NCBI GenBank assembly: GCA_963513935.1
Contig: OY740769.1
Span: forward strand, 69,953,712 to 70,017,711
Direction: 5' to 3'
DNA from: Aphrophora alni
Lineage: Eukaryota > Arthropoda > Insecta > Hemiptera > Aphrophoridae
Length of the DNA stretch: 64,000 bases
Both the position numbers and the translations under genes were made by a program. Positions 14,966 to 28,008 of this stretch are shown piece after piece (the first letter of the stretch is position 1; every line of letters starts with the position of its first letter). The notes beneath the pieces were generated by a model. It did no database searches and was not told the DNA's origin. It worked only from the letters and a program-made list of their open reading frames with translations.

Positions 14966-17900
14966 ATAATAAGTAATAACTCAGTAATTACTATATACTG
15001 AAATAAATAATTTGAAGTTATTTGTTTATAATGTTATGAAAACGTATAGGTATAGTATTTGCCGTGTAAATTATTTCGTATCTAGAAAAATTTATATTTT
15101 TCAGTTCTTGATATTTGAAATACAAGTATTAGGCAATAATTTTTTAATTTGTCGCCATTGTTTAAAATGAGGTCTTGTTGTTCTATATGATGGTAAAACC
15201 AAGTTTGGAATCAGTATCTCATCTGATATCGAACTATAAGCTCTAGGTTTAGAACTACTTTTCTTTACTATTTTAAATATCTAAATATTACTAAACACTT
15301 CACTCTACCAACGCTCTCCCATGGTACGGTACTAATTTCTTTTTAAATAGTCTTACTAGTTCTCCATTCTTTGTTACCAGTCTCTTCACAATCAAAACTC
15401 GCTTAGTTTAGCCGCAGTGGAGGAGGGGATACAAACTAGAGTTTCTCCAACAAACTGTATGCTTCGATACACACTATGCTTAAGTGAAATGCATCTATGA
15501 TTTACAGTTCCTGACGGTTTATGACTTGTATGAAAACTATATTGTTGACAATTTTTTGCTAAAGAAATAACTTTTTCATTCATTTCAGTATAAAAGGAAA
15601 GATGACCTGTGAGACGGAAAAGAAAGCCATGTTCACAATAATAACATACGTCAGTTAAAGGTTAAAAAAGTAATCAACAACTTTAATCGAAGTCAACAAC
15701 GATACGGATATAAAAATTCCTGAAGAAATATACGGAATCTTACCGGGGGTTGAGAGTTACTTCATTTAAGTACGATCCAGATTACTCAAAAACCGTAATT
15801 CTTTATTATCTGAGGTCTGGCATATTGGTAGGTTGTAAATCTTCACTAAAATTTCATTAAAATAATTTAAATAAAATAATTAATAATAAATAAATAATAA
15901 TAATAAATAAATAATAATAATAGTAAAATAATTTTCATTTAATATGAGATATTAGAAAATTTACCAAATCAATCATTTATGTCGTCATTTTACCTTTTTA
16001 TCCGATAATCCGAATGCCAGATTTATAACAAAACACATCTAAATAGCTTAAAACAGATTAAATTATAATAGAAGTTTAATAATCACGCCCATGGTTTATT
16101 TTCACTTGCCAGCAATTGTGGCTTAACTTCTACAAGTAGGATTTTATTGATTAGGAACTACATTCTACCTAATGTTGTTAACTTACAGAGACTATAGTGT
16201 TGATGGAGAAAAGAGATACATGTAGTTGGAATTGGAGTTTTTATCTTTAAGCAAGTACCGTACGTTTTTATGAGTTACGTCCAATAAGACAAAAAAATGA
16301 CAACATTTGAAAAAGTACTATATAATTTAGAAATCTCTCCACTCGTGTGTACTGAAAAAAAACAGACTCAGCTTGGCACCATTGTAATAACAAAGTTTTG
16401 GGTTCAGAGGTCCAAAAAAGAGATATATTATCCCGGAAAAATCAAAACGCCCTTCACATGCAATTTCTTTCCTGTGTTACAATCTTTCAGAAATAAAAAG
16501 ATAGAATAATTATAACCACATATTAATATAAGAATATACGTATTAACCGCATAAGTCTAAACACATAGAATGTAGTTTTGGCAATAACAAGTATTATGTT
16601 TATGTAACGTAATTACCAGTACTTGTATAACGTGATTCCCTAGGGTGACATGTGAGACCATAGTAAACTAGGAGCCTTGCTTTGTGATCAATAGTGCTAC
16701 CCTATTAGCAATTTGATTACACAGGAAAATAATCCACTAAAATGTAACTCTCCAGCATCTCTTTGTGGGTAGTTATAACGTTATGAGCTTTATGATCAAG
16801 AGCAGCGAAATTACAGTCATTTGGAAATATAACTAACTGTTCAACAACATGTTAACACAGTCACGCAATACATTATACAAAACTAATATTGAAATCAATA
16901 CTCGCGCCTTTTAAAACTGCGAGATTTATATACATATATAACTGTACAATGTTAAATTTAATATATCATATAAGCAAACAATATAGTAAAAGTTCAAACA
17001 TTTTGATCAATATCTGTTTAAAATTAAAAGTCATTGGGTAGCAAGTTCCTATGTTAAAATACAAGTAAATGGAATGTGCATACGAGGAAAAACATATTTA
17101 CTAGTATATACATTTATAAAATTTGTATACTTCAAAATTTGCTGGCTAAACAATTGTACTGGGATATTTATAACATTTATTTTTGTCACCGTATTTCATT
17201 CAGCTTGAATATCTTGTGCATAAGTCAAAGACCGCATGATTTTTGAATAAGATAGGCGTTTACAAATACTAAATTAATAATTTGAAAAGAAATCTTTTGA
17301 AAAAGGAGACTTTTATGATCATTTAACTATAAAACAAAAATCTTTAAGGCAAAAATTGAGAATGTTATGATTTAATGAGCAATTAGTTAATGTAATGCTT
17401 TACTAGTTAAACATAACAGCAACCAATTTTTGCATGAAATTTCTGTCTGTGTATTTGTGATTTATATCAAAACCCTAAATGTGCATACGTTCCTGTAATA
17501 CTAATGTTACAAATTGTAATAAAATAATAATCAATAAAGTTTGATTCATACTGTTTTCCAAATAAACAATATATTAAACACTTTTGTACCTGGAACACTT
17601 GACATCCATTTCTAATATAAATACAATGAGTAATTGAAATGTCTTAAATCCTTTGGATAAACTGCACACTTTAGGGTAATTTTCTTATATTATATATGTT
17701 TTATAGTTAAATCAGAATAAAAGTTGTATAAGAAGTGGATAAAATTCATTTACCAGCATAATTAAATTTACTTTAAAAACAGAGGTCGTTCAAAATAATT
17801 AAAAATTATGTATCAATTATTTTATAAATAGTTTTCAGCCCCTGTATTGAGGAACAAAACAACGTCAATTATAAGCTAGTTTTTCTTACATTTTTCGATC

Positions 17901-20304
17901 AACAAAATTAGCAATACAGCAATTATAAAAAGCATTTATTTTCTTCTTACATAATACACTTGTATTTTACCATTACCTTTTGGTACATTACAATAACCTA
18001 CTTCAATTTTAAAATAATTAACACATTTCTTTCGTTAACGTTTTTAAATTTAGTGTTCAAAAATCGTTAACAACAAAACAGGAGATTTAAAAGTAGGTAT
18101 AATTTCTTAATATGGGTCGTAATGTTTTTAAAAATATTTTGAGCCAAATAAAAATTCGTTATCCACAGTGAACATATCGACTAGATAGCAGAGATTTCGG
18201 TTTCACGTTTTGATTTTAAGATGGTAAACGTTTTGCTGTTCCTGCCTAATATGAACGAAGTCCGTATTACAAGTCACAATTTCTTGAATTTAAATTTATC
18301 AAAAAACTGAAATGAACTGTTTAGACCATAAATATCAATTTGGTGTAGGTTGATTCTAATTACATCAAATATTAAATATATTCACTTATATTATATCAAA
18401 AATTGGTATAAACTATTAAATTTGGTACTAGCACTTATAATAATTGATAAAAACACGCTTCATATAATTGAGAAATATTGCCTGTCATCAATAATCTATA
18501 ATATTTGACTTTAATAAGCTATAATTTTATCACCGTTTTCTATGATAATATATCTGATATTTTTATTTTAAAATAGTGATATTCTTGACAGGCCTTAAAA
18601 GTATTTAAATAATGATCTACTAATAAATTTTAACGGTTCTCTTCTTAAGCTTTCTCAGATTCCGATGTATGCATAAAATCTATTTTCAAAATATTTTGGC
18701 AGAAAATGAATGATTTTATGAAATTTTATATATTATTTACCTTTGCTGTGTTTAAAAAGCTTAACTTATTTGGCTAATGAGACGATTAGTTTAACAAATA
18801 GTTTTATGAACAATGAACTGCACAATTATTATAACTCCTTTCCTGTGTTATTCTTTCTTTTGAATATGAATAAACTTATAACCCTATGAATAAAATAAAT
18901 ACTCTTCCTTCACGGAATTTCTATTATAAGGGTAGCTTTTTCTGGAGCAAATATATTCATATATATATAATCCAATTACAAATCAGAGTTATTCCAAAAA
19001 AAAATCTTCCTTAATATAGGAGGGTGTAGGCTACATTGTATAGACCTCTCTGTCCGTTATGTGTGTATTATATCAAGTTAAATCAAATAGGTTATTTATA
19101 TTCCAACAAAAATATAGTCAATTTTCTAAACTGTATTTAAAAATAATAATAAGGTCAGTGGACGTTCCTCACTTCCGGACTTTAAATTTTGGTAAATTAG
19201 TTAGGCAGTGTCGTATTTTTGGCGGCGAGAGAAGGGTACTGATATTCTTATACTAATGGCACCTTGTTCTCTCATGAATTATTTAGAAGTTCTGTTAATT
19301 TTCTAGGAATCCTTTGCATGAAATTTGATTAAATAACGTACATGTTCAGAACGAAATACAATTGTATATATTCTCTAATTATAGGTTTCCTATGAAAATC
19401 ATAATTAATTATATATTTTAACACTATAGAAAGAGGAAAAGACAATTAGACCATTTTCTGGGTAATGTCTTTCAATGAAGTTTTGCAACGTTATAGCATC
19501 GACTCTATATTTTATATTTTAATGATGTTAGTTGGTAAAATGGAATGGCACACGTGAGATTTGTTAACAAATTTAAAAAAATTGTAGATGTTGCAGGTGG
19601 GTATTATTATGTAATATATTAGCAAATACATTGTAGTTCAAAGGTGATGAAACCAATTAAAACGATCGTTGATTATATGTTATGTTTAATCACTTTATTA
19701 TAATAGAAAATGTTGATATAATGTTTACCTACGAAATTGTTTGATTAATTGAAACGACAATGTCTATCAAACCTTTAAAAAAATAAAAATAGTACTGTTA
19801 AGTACGTACAATAAACTGAATGTACGTGTGATTAAAATTGTACATGCATGCGCGTGTGAATAAGTTTGTGCAAGGATTTTACAATGATTATATTATAATA
19901 ATACTTTTAAAATTATGTTTGCTCCTCTGTATTCCTCAGAACACGTTTCATTCAAAAAGTGTGAATCTATGTTTATGGCATTTAATATGAGGACATATTT
20001 AGTATTTTACCGGTATCTTGAAGCGGTTAATATAGATTTTTTTTTAATAACATAAATTTGATAGTGTTATTGTATGCAAAATATATAATAGAATCCAGGA
20101 TTGATCCCGCATATTTATTACGTTGATCTCATTTCGGGAATAGTAAACACGCGGACCTAACTGGGTCTGAATATGTTTTATGCAATCTTTGATTGGACCC
20201 CTTTCTTTCAGCTATATTATCAGATCTCTCCTCTTTAACCCTTGTTTTTTCCGACCCTAAGATTAATAGAGTATTTCAGGACTAGAGATCTTCATTTTAC
20301 GTTC

Positions 20305-20310
<6 letters not shown>
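14966..20310. other. AT-rich DNA, no gene seen
   Basis: I see no supported gene here. Open frames of 62-70 codons near 15392-15583 (minus), 16297-16509 (plus) and 19059-19256 (plus) show no domain. A low-complexity AATAA tract at 15867-15925 is listed separately. A degenerate tRNA-promoter-like patch near 20095-20180 was considered and not accepted. Confidence 0.6.
15867..15925. repeat. (AAT)/(AAAT) low-complexity tract
   Basis: An irregular array of AAT and AAAT units about 59 bases long. Confidence 0.85.

Positions 20311-20363
<53 letters not shown>
20311..20363. repeat. (AT)n microsatellite, 53 bp
   Basis: Pure alternating A and T. Confidence 0.97.
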
Positions 20364-20366
<3 letters not shown>

Positions 20367-21118
20367 CAATGATTACTGACAACTTTATCGCCATTATATT
20401 ACTAGAAATAAGCAAAGCAAAAGACTATTTTATTAATAAAAAGACCTTCACCACAAATTATATCTGTGTCTATTAGCTGAACCCAATCACTTTATATGTT
20501 TCCACGTTTATGGCTTTAAAATAATGATATTTTCCCATTAAGTGTAAAAGATTTAGTTAGTATTTTTTTGCTATGCTGTACTTAATATAGCCAATTATTT
20601 ACTATAAAGCTTAGACGAAGCCATAAGTTTAAGTTGAAATATTGTAAGGAATTCTATAGAAATCATTACCAATGTTATATTTCTTCAAGTACCAACTACT
20701 TCCTTATGATCCTACTTTCCTCACAAAACATTGTCCGCAATATAGGTTAATTAGGATATATTGTATCAGTACTTCTGAAACCTTATTAATTTAATTGCCA
20801 TAGCGCTTTTTATCGACAATTTCTCTCTACAGAAAAGCAGTTTAAATTATACCATGTATTGTAGTTGTAACTTTTATTATACTGTAGGATTAACTTGTTG
20901 AGAATTCTGAAATAACACAAATACAAACGCATATTAATGTGTTCAAGTGCAGCAGATATATAATTGTATAGAGGGTTGTGGAATATTATTGACCTAAGGG
21001 AGATAGGTGATTCAAAGTTCTTCACCAATGAGCCGCAAAGAAGCTGTCAAGTTTAAATATAAACCTACAATTATGTTCACTGTAATGATCTACACTTGTA
21101 AAAACCTCAAACACCAAG
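20364..21118. other. AT-rich DNA, no gene seen
   Basis: Two overlapping 62-72 codon frames on opposite strands (20810-21028 and 21007-21195) show no recognisable domain. The second runs into the foldback element. Confidence 0.55.
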
Positions 21119-21376
21119 TGAATGAAAACACAATTTTTCACAATAACCACTTTATCTGTACAATAAATAATATAAGACGACGTTTCGATGACTAAGTCAT
21201 CATCCTCAGTGGTTACATGTACTCACACATTTCAGAGACTAGACTCTGACTAGTGGGGATGTAAATGATTGGTGTGAATGTAACAATTGACGATTGTGAC
21301 GTAGTCATTTAAAATTCAACTTGTCTTTGTATGACACAAATAAAGTGGTTATTGTGGCAAACAGTGTTTTCATTCA
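21119..21376. mobile_element. Foldback repeat, 258 bp
   Basis: The two 41-bp ends (21119-21159 and 21336-21376) are reverse complements with about 5 mismatches; both carry CACAATAACCACTTTAT. The interior contains the minus-strand motif at 21183-21209. No coding capacity is seen. It is best described as a short foldback or MITE-like insertion, or as the remnant of two head-to-head copies of a retroelement end. No target-site duplication was identified. Confidence 0.6.
21183..21209 (-). other. Hammerhead-like core motif, copy 1
   Basis: On the minus strand the order is CTGAGGA (21203-21209), one extra base, a perfect 6-bp hairpin with a TTA loop (21187-21201), then GAAAC (21182-21186) and GTCGTC. 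CTGANGA, helix II and GAAA are the invariant parts of a hammerhead ribozyme core, and such ribozymes are known from Penelope-like retroelements. Against this, there is an extra base before helix II. The only partner for helix I, GTGGTTA on the far side, lies about 24 nt downstream of the expected site. An old, inactive relative or a coincidental look-alike are both possible. A second copy is at 57362-57388. Confidence 0.35.
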
Positions 21377-24300
21377 TTTACAGATTCATTTTTGTACTAC
21401 TGAATGATAAAGTTTTTTTTTTTTATTAGGTTTAATTTCGTGTTTGTTTTTAATATATGTACAGTATTATTTTAAGGGTTAAAAAAACCAAATCATATTT
21501 AGGATTTGTTAGTTTATAGACAAAAAATGTTTAAATTTGGAAATAAATCAAATCAGATATTGCTGAAAGTTGTGATTTGATTGTTCCTGAAATATACCTT
21601 AGACCAGTTAACAAAGATTTATTTAATACAATAATTTAATATTTTAAACAATTTTAGAGCTATTGTACATTTACATATTCTGAATAAAAATGTTGTTATG
21701 AAACTAGATTTGAATATAGTAAATTTTTAAAGAGTGAACGCTTTTAAACAAATATAATTTTTTTTTTAAATTACCACCTATATATTTGTTTTAAAAAATT
21801 TAATTTCTTGGATTTCAGTAATAAAAGTAATTATTTATATTTGAAAAAATCAATTCATTTTTTCTTTGGTATAAAAATAGGGAGTGAGTTGGCAAGATGA
21901 GTCACCTAACAAGGAATGATGTTCTTCAAAACACATTTTTTCCCTTCAGCTATACATTGCTGGACTTTTATCATTATCAATGCAGACGTTGCAAGGATAG
22001 TGATAAGTCATGATTATTACTAAATACAGTAATACTTTCTTATTAGATTTAATAAGTACGATATTGATTATACCTATGATGAAACAGTTTCATTACCTTT
22101 AAAAATACTTGTATATTTTCCTTTCTGAGTGAGTTTTCTGAAAACCATATTTTTAAGACTTGAAAAAGATTTTTTCCAAACAATATTCAACAGGTAAGGT
22201 ATTATAGTTTCGATGTGTGCCGATAATTTGCTTGTAAGCATGGAGGTGTAATATTGATAGTCTATTTTTTCTTTCCTTAATCTTTCTTCACATGGTTACT
22301 ACATTTTGAAGATTCAGTGATAACTGTGTGCAATTAACATTAAGATATTTAAACACAACATTTAATTTCATGAAATATCCAATATATTATACAGTTTATA
22401 TATTTCTTTACTTCCCAGTAAAATGACGTTGTTATAACAACACTAAGTTGTATTGTGTAACTATTGTTGACATATCTTGAAATAAGGACTTGTTTTCCTG
22501 AAATCAGAAGATTGTAAATGGTTGATCAACCGAGAAAGTTGTTTTAAATATTTTTTTTTACTGAAAACATAATTGAAGGAGAAAAAAAAGTACCAATTTG
22601 TGCAAAAAAGTAATAATTAACATTAGATATACATATTTACATAATAGGTATATATGTGTGTGTGTAGGTACCAGGCGTTCAAAAAATCTATACATCCCAG
22701 GATATTTTGTTTGGCAAATCGTAAAAAATTGCAATTATAAAAGGTTATGTCCTTACTCTAGTTAATAACACTTTGAAACACTTACCTGTCATATTCGCTA
22801 CGGTGGAACTTCAGGCAAACAAAGTTACGAAAATCACCAATGTAATCATAGGTCTTCTATACCTCATTTTAGAGGTCGTTGCTAGTAGAACAGGAAAGGA
22901 CGATCCCATCCAATTGTCTCTTTTTAAAAATTTTAACATGCTAATTAACTCTTTGAATATTAACTATTGATTAAATTTTACTAGGTATATTTTTTGTTCA
23001 TAGGCTTGTTGTTTACCGTTATGATTAAAGCACAATAAAATTGGTTCACACGAATTGTATATTTGAAAAGGTAATAAATTAAGTTCTATGGTTTTGGTTT
23101 TATATATTTAATACTTTCCGTAAAAAAAAATGTTAAAGTAATGGTACTTTGTCTACACCATTTTAATTTAAAGTACAACAGTACAGTAATCAACATATGT
23201 CAGCACTACTTGACTTTTAAATAATTATACTAGAGTCAAACAAACTTAAAGGGGGTGCTATTTACAGTTGGATAGCATTTTTGCATTCGGGTTTGAAATA
23301 ATGTGTTCTATTGAAAGACCTTTAGATTAAAGTATTACTCTATCTAACATAAATATTAAATGTTTCCTAAACGTCCCCACTTAGCAAAATATAACATTTT
23401 AGTATATCAAAGTGTTGTTAACTATTATACGAACATAACTGTTAAATATTCATTGTTGTATTTGTAACAAAATATCCTTGGTTATCCAGACTTTATGAAC
23501 ACCCTTTATACACAAGAGTCGTCATATCAAACGGTAACTTTATCTCAATGTTTATGTAGCCATAATTATTGTACTTTCATACAAACAATACTGACAAATA
23601 CAAAACTTAGGCATTTGTGTTTCTGTGTTCCTTAGACCATGTAATGGTTAGAATAGGTACAAAACAGATGTAAAATTGTTTTTTCAATTGCCATTTTTTT
23701 TTTATTTTAAGAAAGCTGGATAAGTAAAATTGAGTTTTTGTCATTTTTAAAATTCGTTTCATTTTTATTTCAATAGCTGAAGAAACAATAAAAACCACAT
23801 CAATATCGTCTTAAATTAATTTTTTACGACATGTAATATTTGATAATATAAAGACTATTACTTCGTTGCATACAGTACAATTAAATTTACAAAGCACAGA
23901 TATTAATTTTTATCTCCATGCATATGCAATTTTAGAGTCCCATAAAATCTTTGCATGCGTAATGTAATTAAACGAGCTGCTGAATTCTATTATAATACCT
24001 GTTTTGTTATTTGTCCATTTCCAATAAAATTATAATGTTATGAATTCAATTAAATTTATAGATCGAAGTTAAATTTATATTTTTTGTTAACTGAGATGAA
24101 CTATCGACCTTCTTCTTCTAAATACAATGAAATATAAATTGATGTCAATATACTGCATGTTGATTCCTTTATCACTTGTGAATACCACCTGTAAAAAAAT
24201 TAAAATATTTTTCTTAATTTTTTTTTCTATAGATAAAACGGTGTTTCTATATAGTCGTTGTATCTATACCTATAATTTATGCTAATTCATTATTAGTCAA

Positions 24301-25339
24301 AAAGAATTTCTTTAAATTTATTTATTTTATTAAATACTTTGACTTTGTTATAGTTTTAGTTAAATTTTTTATATATTTTAACTTAGTTGGTTATAAGTCG
24401 AATTAAATTTATTATCATTTATAGAATTCTTTTTTTGGTGATAAGTTTAAACAATTGTCATTGTTTATTACATTCCTTGTTCCCAGATCCCTATATACCA
24501 TTATATATTACAACTTAAAAACATGAATTCAGCAAACAAGTATTTGGCACTGTATATTTTATGTTCATTACATAAAACATCAATAACAACAGAGTTTTAA
24601 GTGAGCATTTGAAGAAAAATTATTTAGACATTTAAAAATTTATTTATAGAAGAAAGAAACCATAACTTACATTAAGAATTATTGGAAGTTTTAAATGACA
24701 CTGTATTATGTGCCATCTTTAGAAATAATACTTAAACGACGGCTAATTATAAACTATTTTGTAATTTTTAATTCTAATTGTAATTAGATATATTTCTAAT
24801 TTTAATTGTAATTTTAATTCTCACTTTAGAGGATAGTAATCGATATGTTTTCTTCAAAAACTAATTACCTACAGTAAGAGTACGTTTATGTAATATTTTA
24901 TCAGATTCCTTTATTGTAATATTGTACTTTTTAATGTCATGTACTCTTATTTAGGGTAAAGTTTACGTGTAACAAATCCAATCATGTGTTGTGTATAGAT
25001 GTTTAAATAATCAATTGAACGGCTTGTGAGATAATTATTTCTGGTTTCCATACAGACGCACAGAAAAAAATGTATTAACTGATGGAACTATTTTATTTTA
25101 AACAAGATCCAAAATACTCATGCAGGCTAAACCTATTTTGAAATTTAATTAATTTTATGATAGTTTGCCTATTTATAGAACAAGAATGTAAAACATAAAT
25201 TAGTCACAAAGTAAACTCATCGCCAAACCAATCAATTTTAATTAACGGTACATTCAAACTTTGGCTCATTTAATACCTTTTAATTTCTCTTCACGTAAGA
25301 GTCAAAAGAGTGTTTATTTGTTAACTGCAATACAATTTT
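21377..25339. other. AT-rich DNA, no gene seen
   Basis: I see nothing supportable. There is a short (TG)n run near 22656-22665, A- and T-runs, and an irregular TTTTAATTCTAATTG-type low-complexity patch at about 24763-24822. Confidence 0.6.
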
Positions 25340-28008
25340 CTGATGTCAAATCATGACAGTGTAATATTATAGTCTTTCCACTGTAAATAAACTTTAAGTA
25401 TTCCACAATTTTCACAACTCGCGAACAACATACAACACACTCCGACTTCAAATCATGACAGTGTAATATAGTCTTTCCACTGTAAATAAACTTTAAGTAT
25501 TCCACAATTTTCACAACTCGCGAACAACATACAACACACTCCGACTTCAAATCATGACAGTGTAATATAGTCTTTCCACTGTAAATAAACTTTAAGTATT
25601 CCACAATTTTCACAACTCGCGAACAACATACAACACACTCCGACTTCAAATCATGACAGTGTAATATAGTCTTTCCACTGTAAATAAACTTTAAGTATTC
25701 CACAAATTTCACAACTCTCGAACAACATACAACACACTCCGACGTCAAATCATGACAGTGTAATATTATAGTCTTTCCACTGTAAATAAACTTTAAGTAT
25801 TCCACAAATTTCTCAACTCGTGAACAACATACAACACAACCCGACGTCAAATGATGTTAGTTGTGTAATATTATAGTCTTTCCACTGTAAATAAACTTTA
25901 AGTATTCCACAATTTTCACAACTCGCGAACAACATACAACACACTCCGACGTCAAATCATGACAGTGTAATATTATAGTCTTTCCACAGTAAATAAACTT
26001 TAAGTATTCCACAATTTTCACAACTCGCGAACAACATACAACACATTCCGACGTCAAATCATGACAGTGTGATATTGTAGTCTTTCCACTGTAAATAAAC
26101 TTTAAGTATTCCACAATTTTCACAACTCGCAAACAACATACAACACACTCCGACTTCAAATCATGACAGTGTAATATTATAGTCTTTCCACTGTAAATAA
26201 ACTTTAAGTATTCCACAATTTTCACAACTCGCGAACAACATATAACATACAACACATTCCGACGTCAAATCATGACAGTGTGATATTGTAGTCTTTCCAC
26301 TGTAAATAAACTTTAAGTATTCCACAATTTTCACAACTCGCGAACAACATACAACACACTCCGACTTCAAATCATGACAGTGTAATATTATATTCTTTCC
26401 ACTGTAAATAAACTTTAAGTATTCCACAAATTTCACAACTCTCGAACAACATACAACACACTCCGACGTCAAATCATGACAGTGTAATATTATAGTCTTT
26501 CCACTGTAAATAAACTTTAAGTATTCCACAAATTTCTCAACTCGTGAACAACATACAACACACCCCGACGTCAAATCATGTTAGTTGTGTAATATTATAG
26601 TCTTTCCACTGTAAATAAACTTTAAGTATTCCACAATTTTCACAACTCGCGAACAACATACAACACACTCCGACGTCAAATCATGACAGTGTAATATTAT
26701 AGTCTTTCCACTGTAAATAAACTTTAAGTATTCCACAATTTTCACAACTCGCGAACAACATACAACACATTCCGACGTCAAATCATGACAGTGTGATTTT
26801 GTAGTCTTTCCACTGTAAATAAACTTTAAGTATTCCACAAATTTCACAACTCTCGAACAACATACAACACACTCCGACTTCAAATCATGACAGTGTAATA
26901 TAGTCTTTCCACTGTAAATAAACTTTAAGTATTCCACAATTTTCACAACTCGCGAACAACATACAACACACCCCGACGTCAAATCATGTTAGTTGTGTAA
27001 TATTATAGTCTATCCACTGTAAATAAACTTTAAGTATTCCACAATTTTCACAACTCGCGAACAACATACAACACACTCCGACTTCAAATAATGACAGTGT
27101 AATATTATATTCTTTCCTCTGTAAATAAACTTTAAGTATTCCACAATTTTCACAACTCGCGAACAACATATAACATACAACACATTCCGACGTCAAATCA
27201 TGACAGTGTGATATTGTAGTCTTTCCACTGTAAATAAACTTTAAGTATTCCACAATTTTCACAACTCGCGAACAACATATAACATACAACACATTCCGAC
27301 GTCAAATCATGACAGTGTGATATTGTAGTCTTTCCACTGTAAATAAACTTTAAGTATTCCACAATTTTCACAACTCGCGAACAACATACAACACACTCCG
27401 ACGTCAAATCATGACAGTGTAATATTATAGTCTTTCCACTTTAAATAAACTTTAAGTATTCCACAATTTTCACAACTCGCGAACAACATACAACCCACTC
27501 CGATGTCAAATCATGACAGTGTAATATTATAGTCTTTCCACTTTAAATAAACTTTAAGTATTCCACAATTTTCACAACTCGCGAACAACATACAACCCAC
27601 TCCGATGTCAAATCATGACAGTGTAATATTATAGTCTTTCCACTTTAAATAAACTTTAAGTATTCCACAATTTTCACAACTCGCGAACAACATACAACCC
27701 ACTCCGATGTCAAATCATGACAGTGTAATATTATAGTCTTTCCACTTTAAATAAACTTTAAGTATTCCACAATTTTCACAACTCGCGAACAACATACAAC
27801 CCACTCCGATGTCAAATCATGACAGTGTAATATTATAGTCTTTCCACTTTAAATAAACTTTAAGTATTCCACAATTTTCACAACTCGCGAACAACATACA
27901 ACCCACTCCGATGTCAAATCATGACAGTGTAATATTATAGTCTTTCCACTTTAAATAAACTTTAAGTATTCCACAATTTTCACAACTCGCGAACAACATA
28001 CAACACAC
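25340..28008. repeat. 102-bp minisatellite, about 26 copies
   Basis: The unit contains CTTTCCACTGTAAATAAAC, TATTCCACAATTTTCACAAC and CGCGAACAACATACAACACA. Most copies are 102 bp. Some lack three bases (99 bp, for example near 25470, 25569, 25670 and 26903), some gain three (a TTAGTTGTG variant at about 25857, 26581 and 26991) and three carry a 7-bp ATAACAT-type insertion (about 26240, 27170 and 27280). Because 102 and 99 are multiples of three, the minus strand stays open over several copies and predicts a Cys-rich 33-34-residue repeat. The +7 insertions shift the frame, the TTAGTTG variant makes a stop, and all of the last six copies contain TAA in that frame, so I do not call a gene. The final copies from about 27430 are spaced exactly 102 bp apart, which marks the most recent amplification. 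Confidence 0.97.

Noticed and set aside
20095..20180. tRNA-derived SINE with a B-box-like GGATTGATCCC
   Set aside because: The B-box match is imperfect, the A box is unconvincing on either strand, and no tail or second copy was seen.
25314..27407. Cys-rich 33-34-residue repeat protein on the minus strand across the satellite
   Set aside because: The open frames follow from a repeat length divisible by three. The frame is broken by 7-bp insertions and by stop codons in variant copies and in all of the newest copies, and there is no start context or flanking exon.
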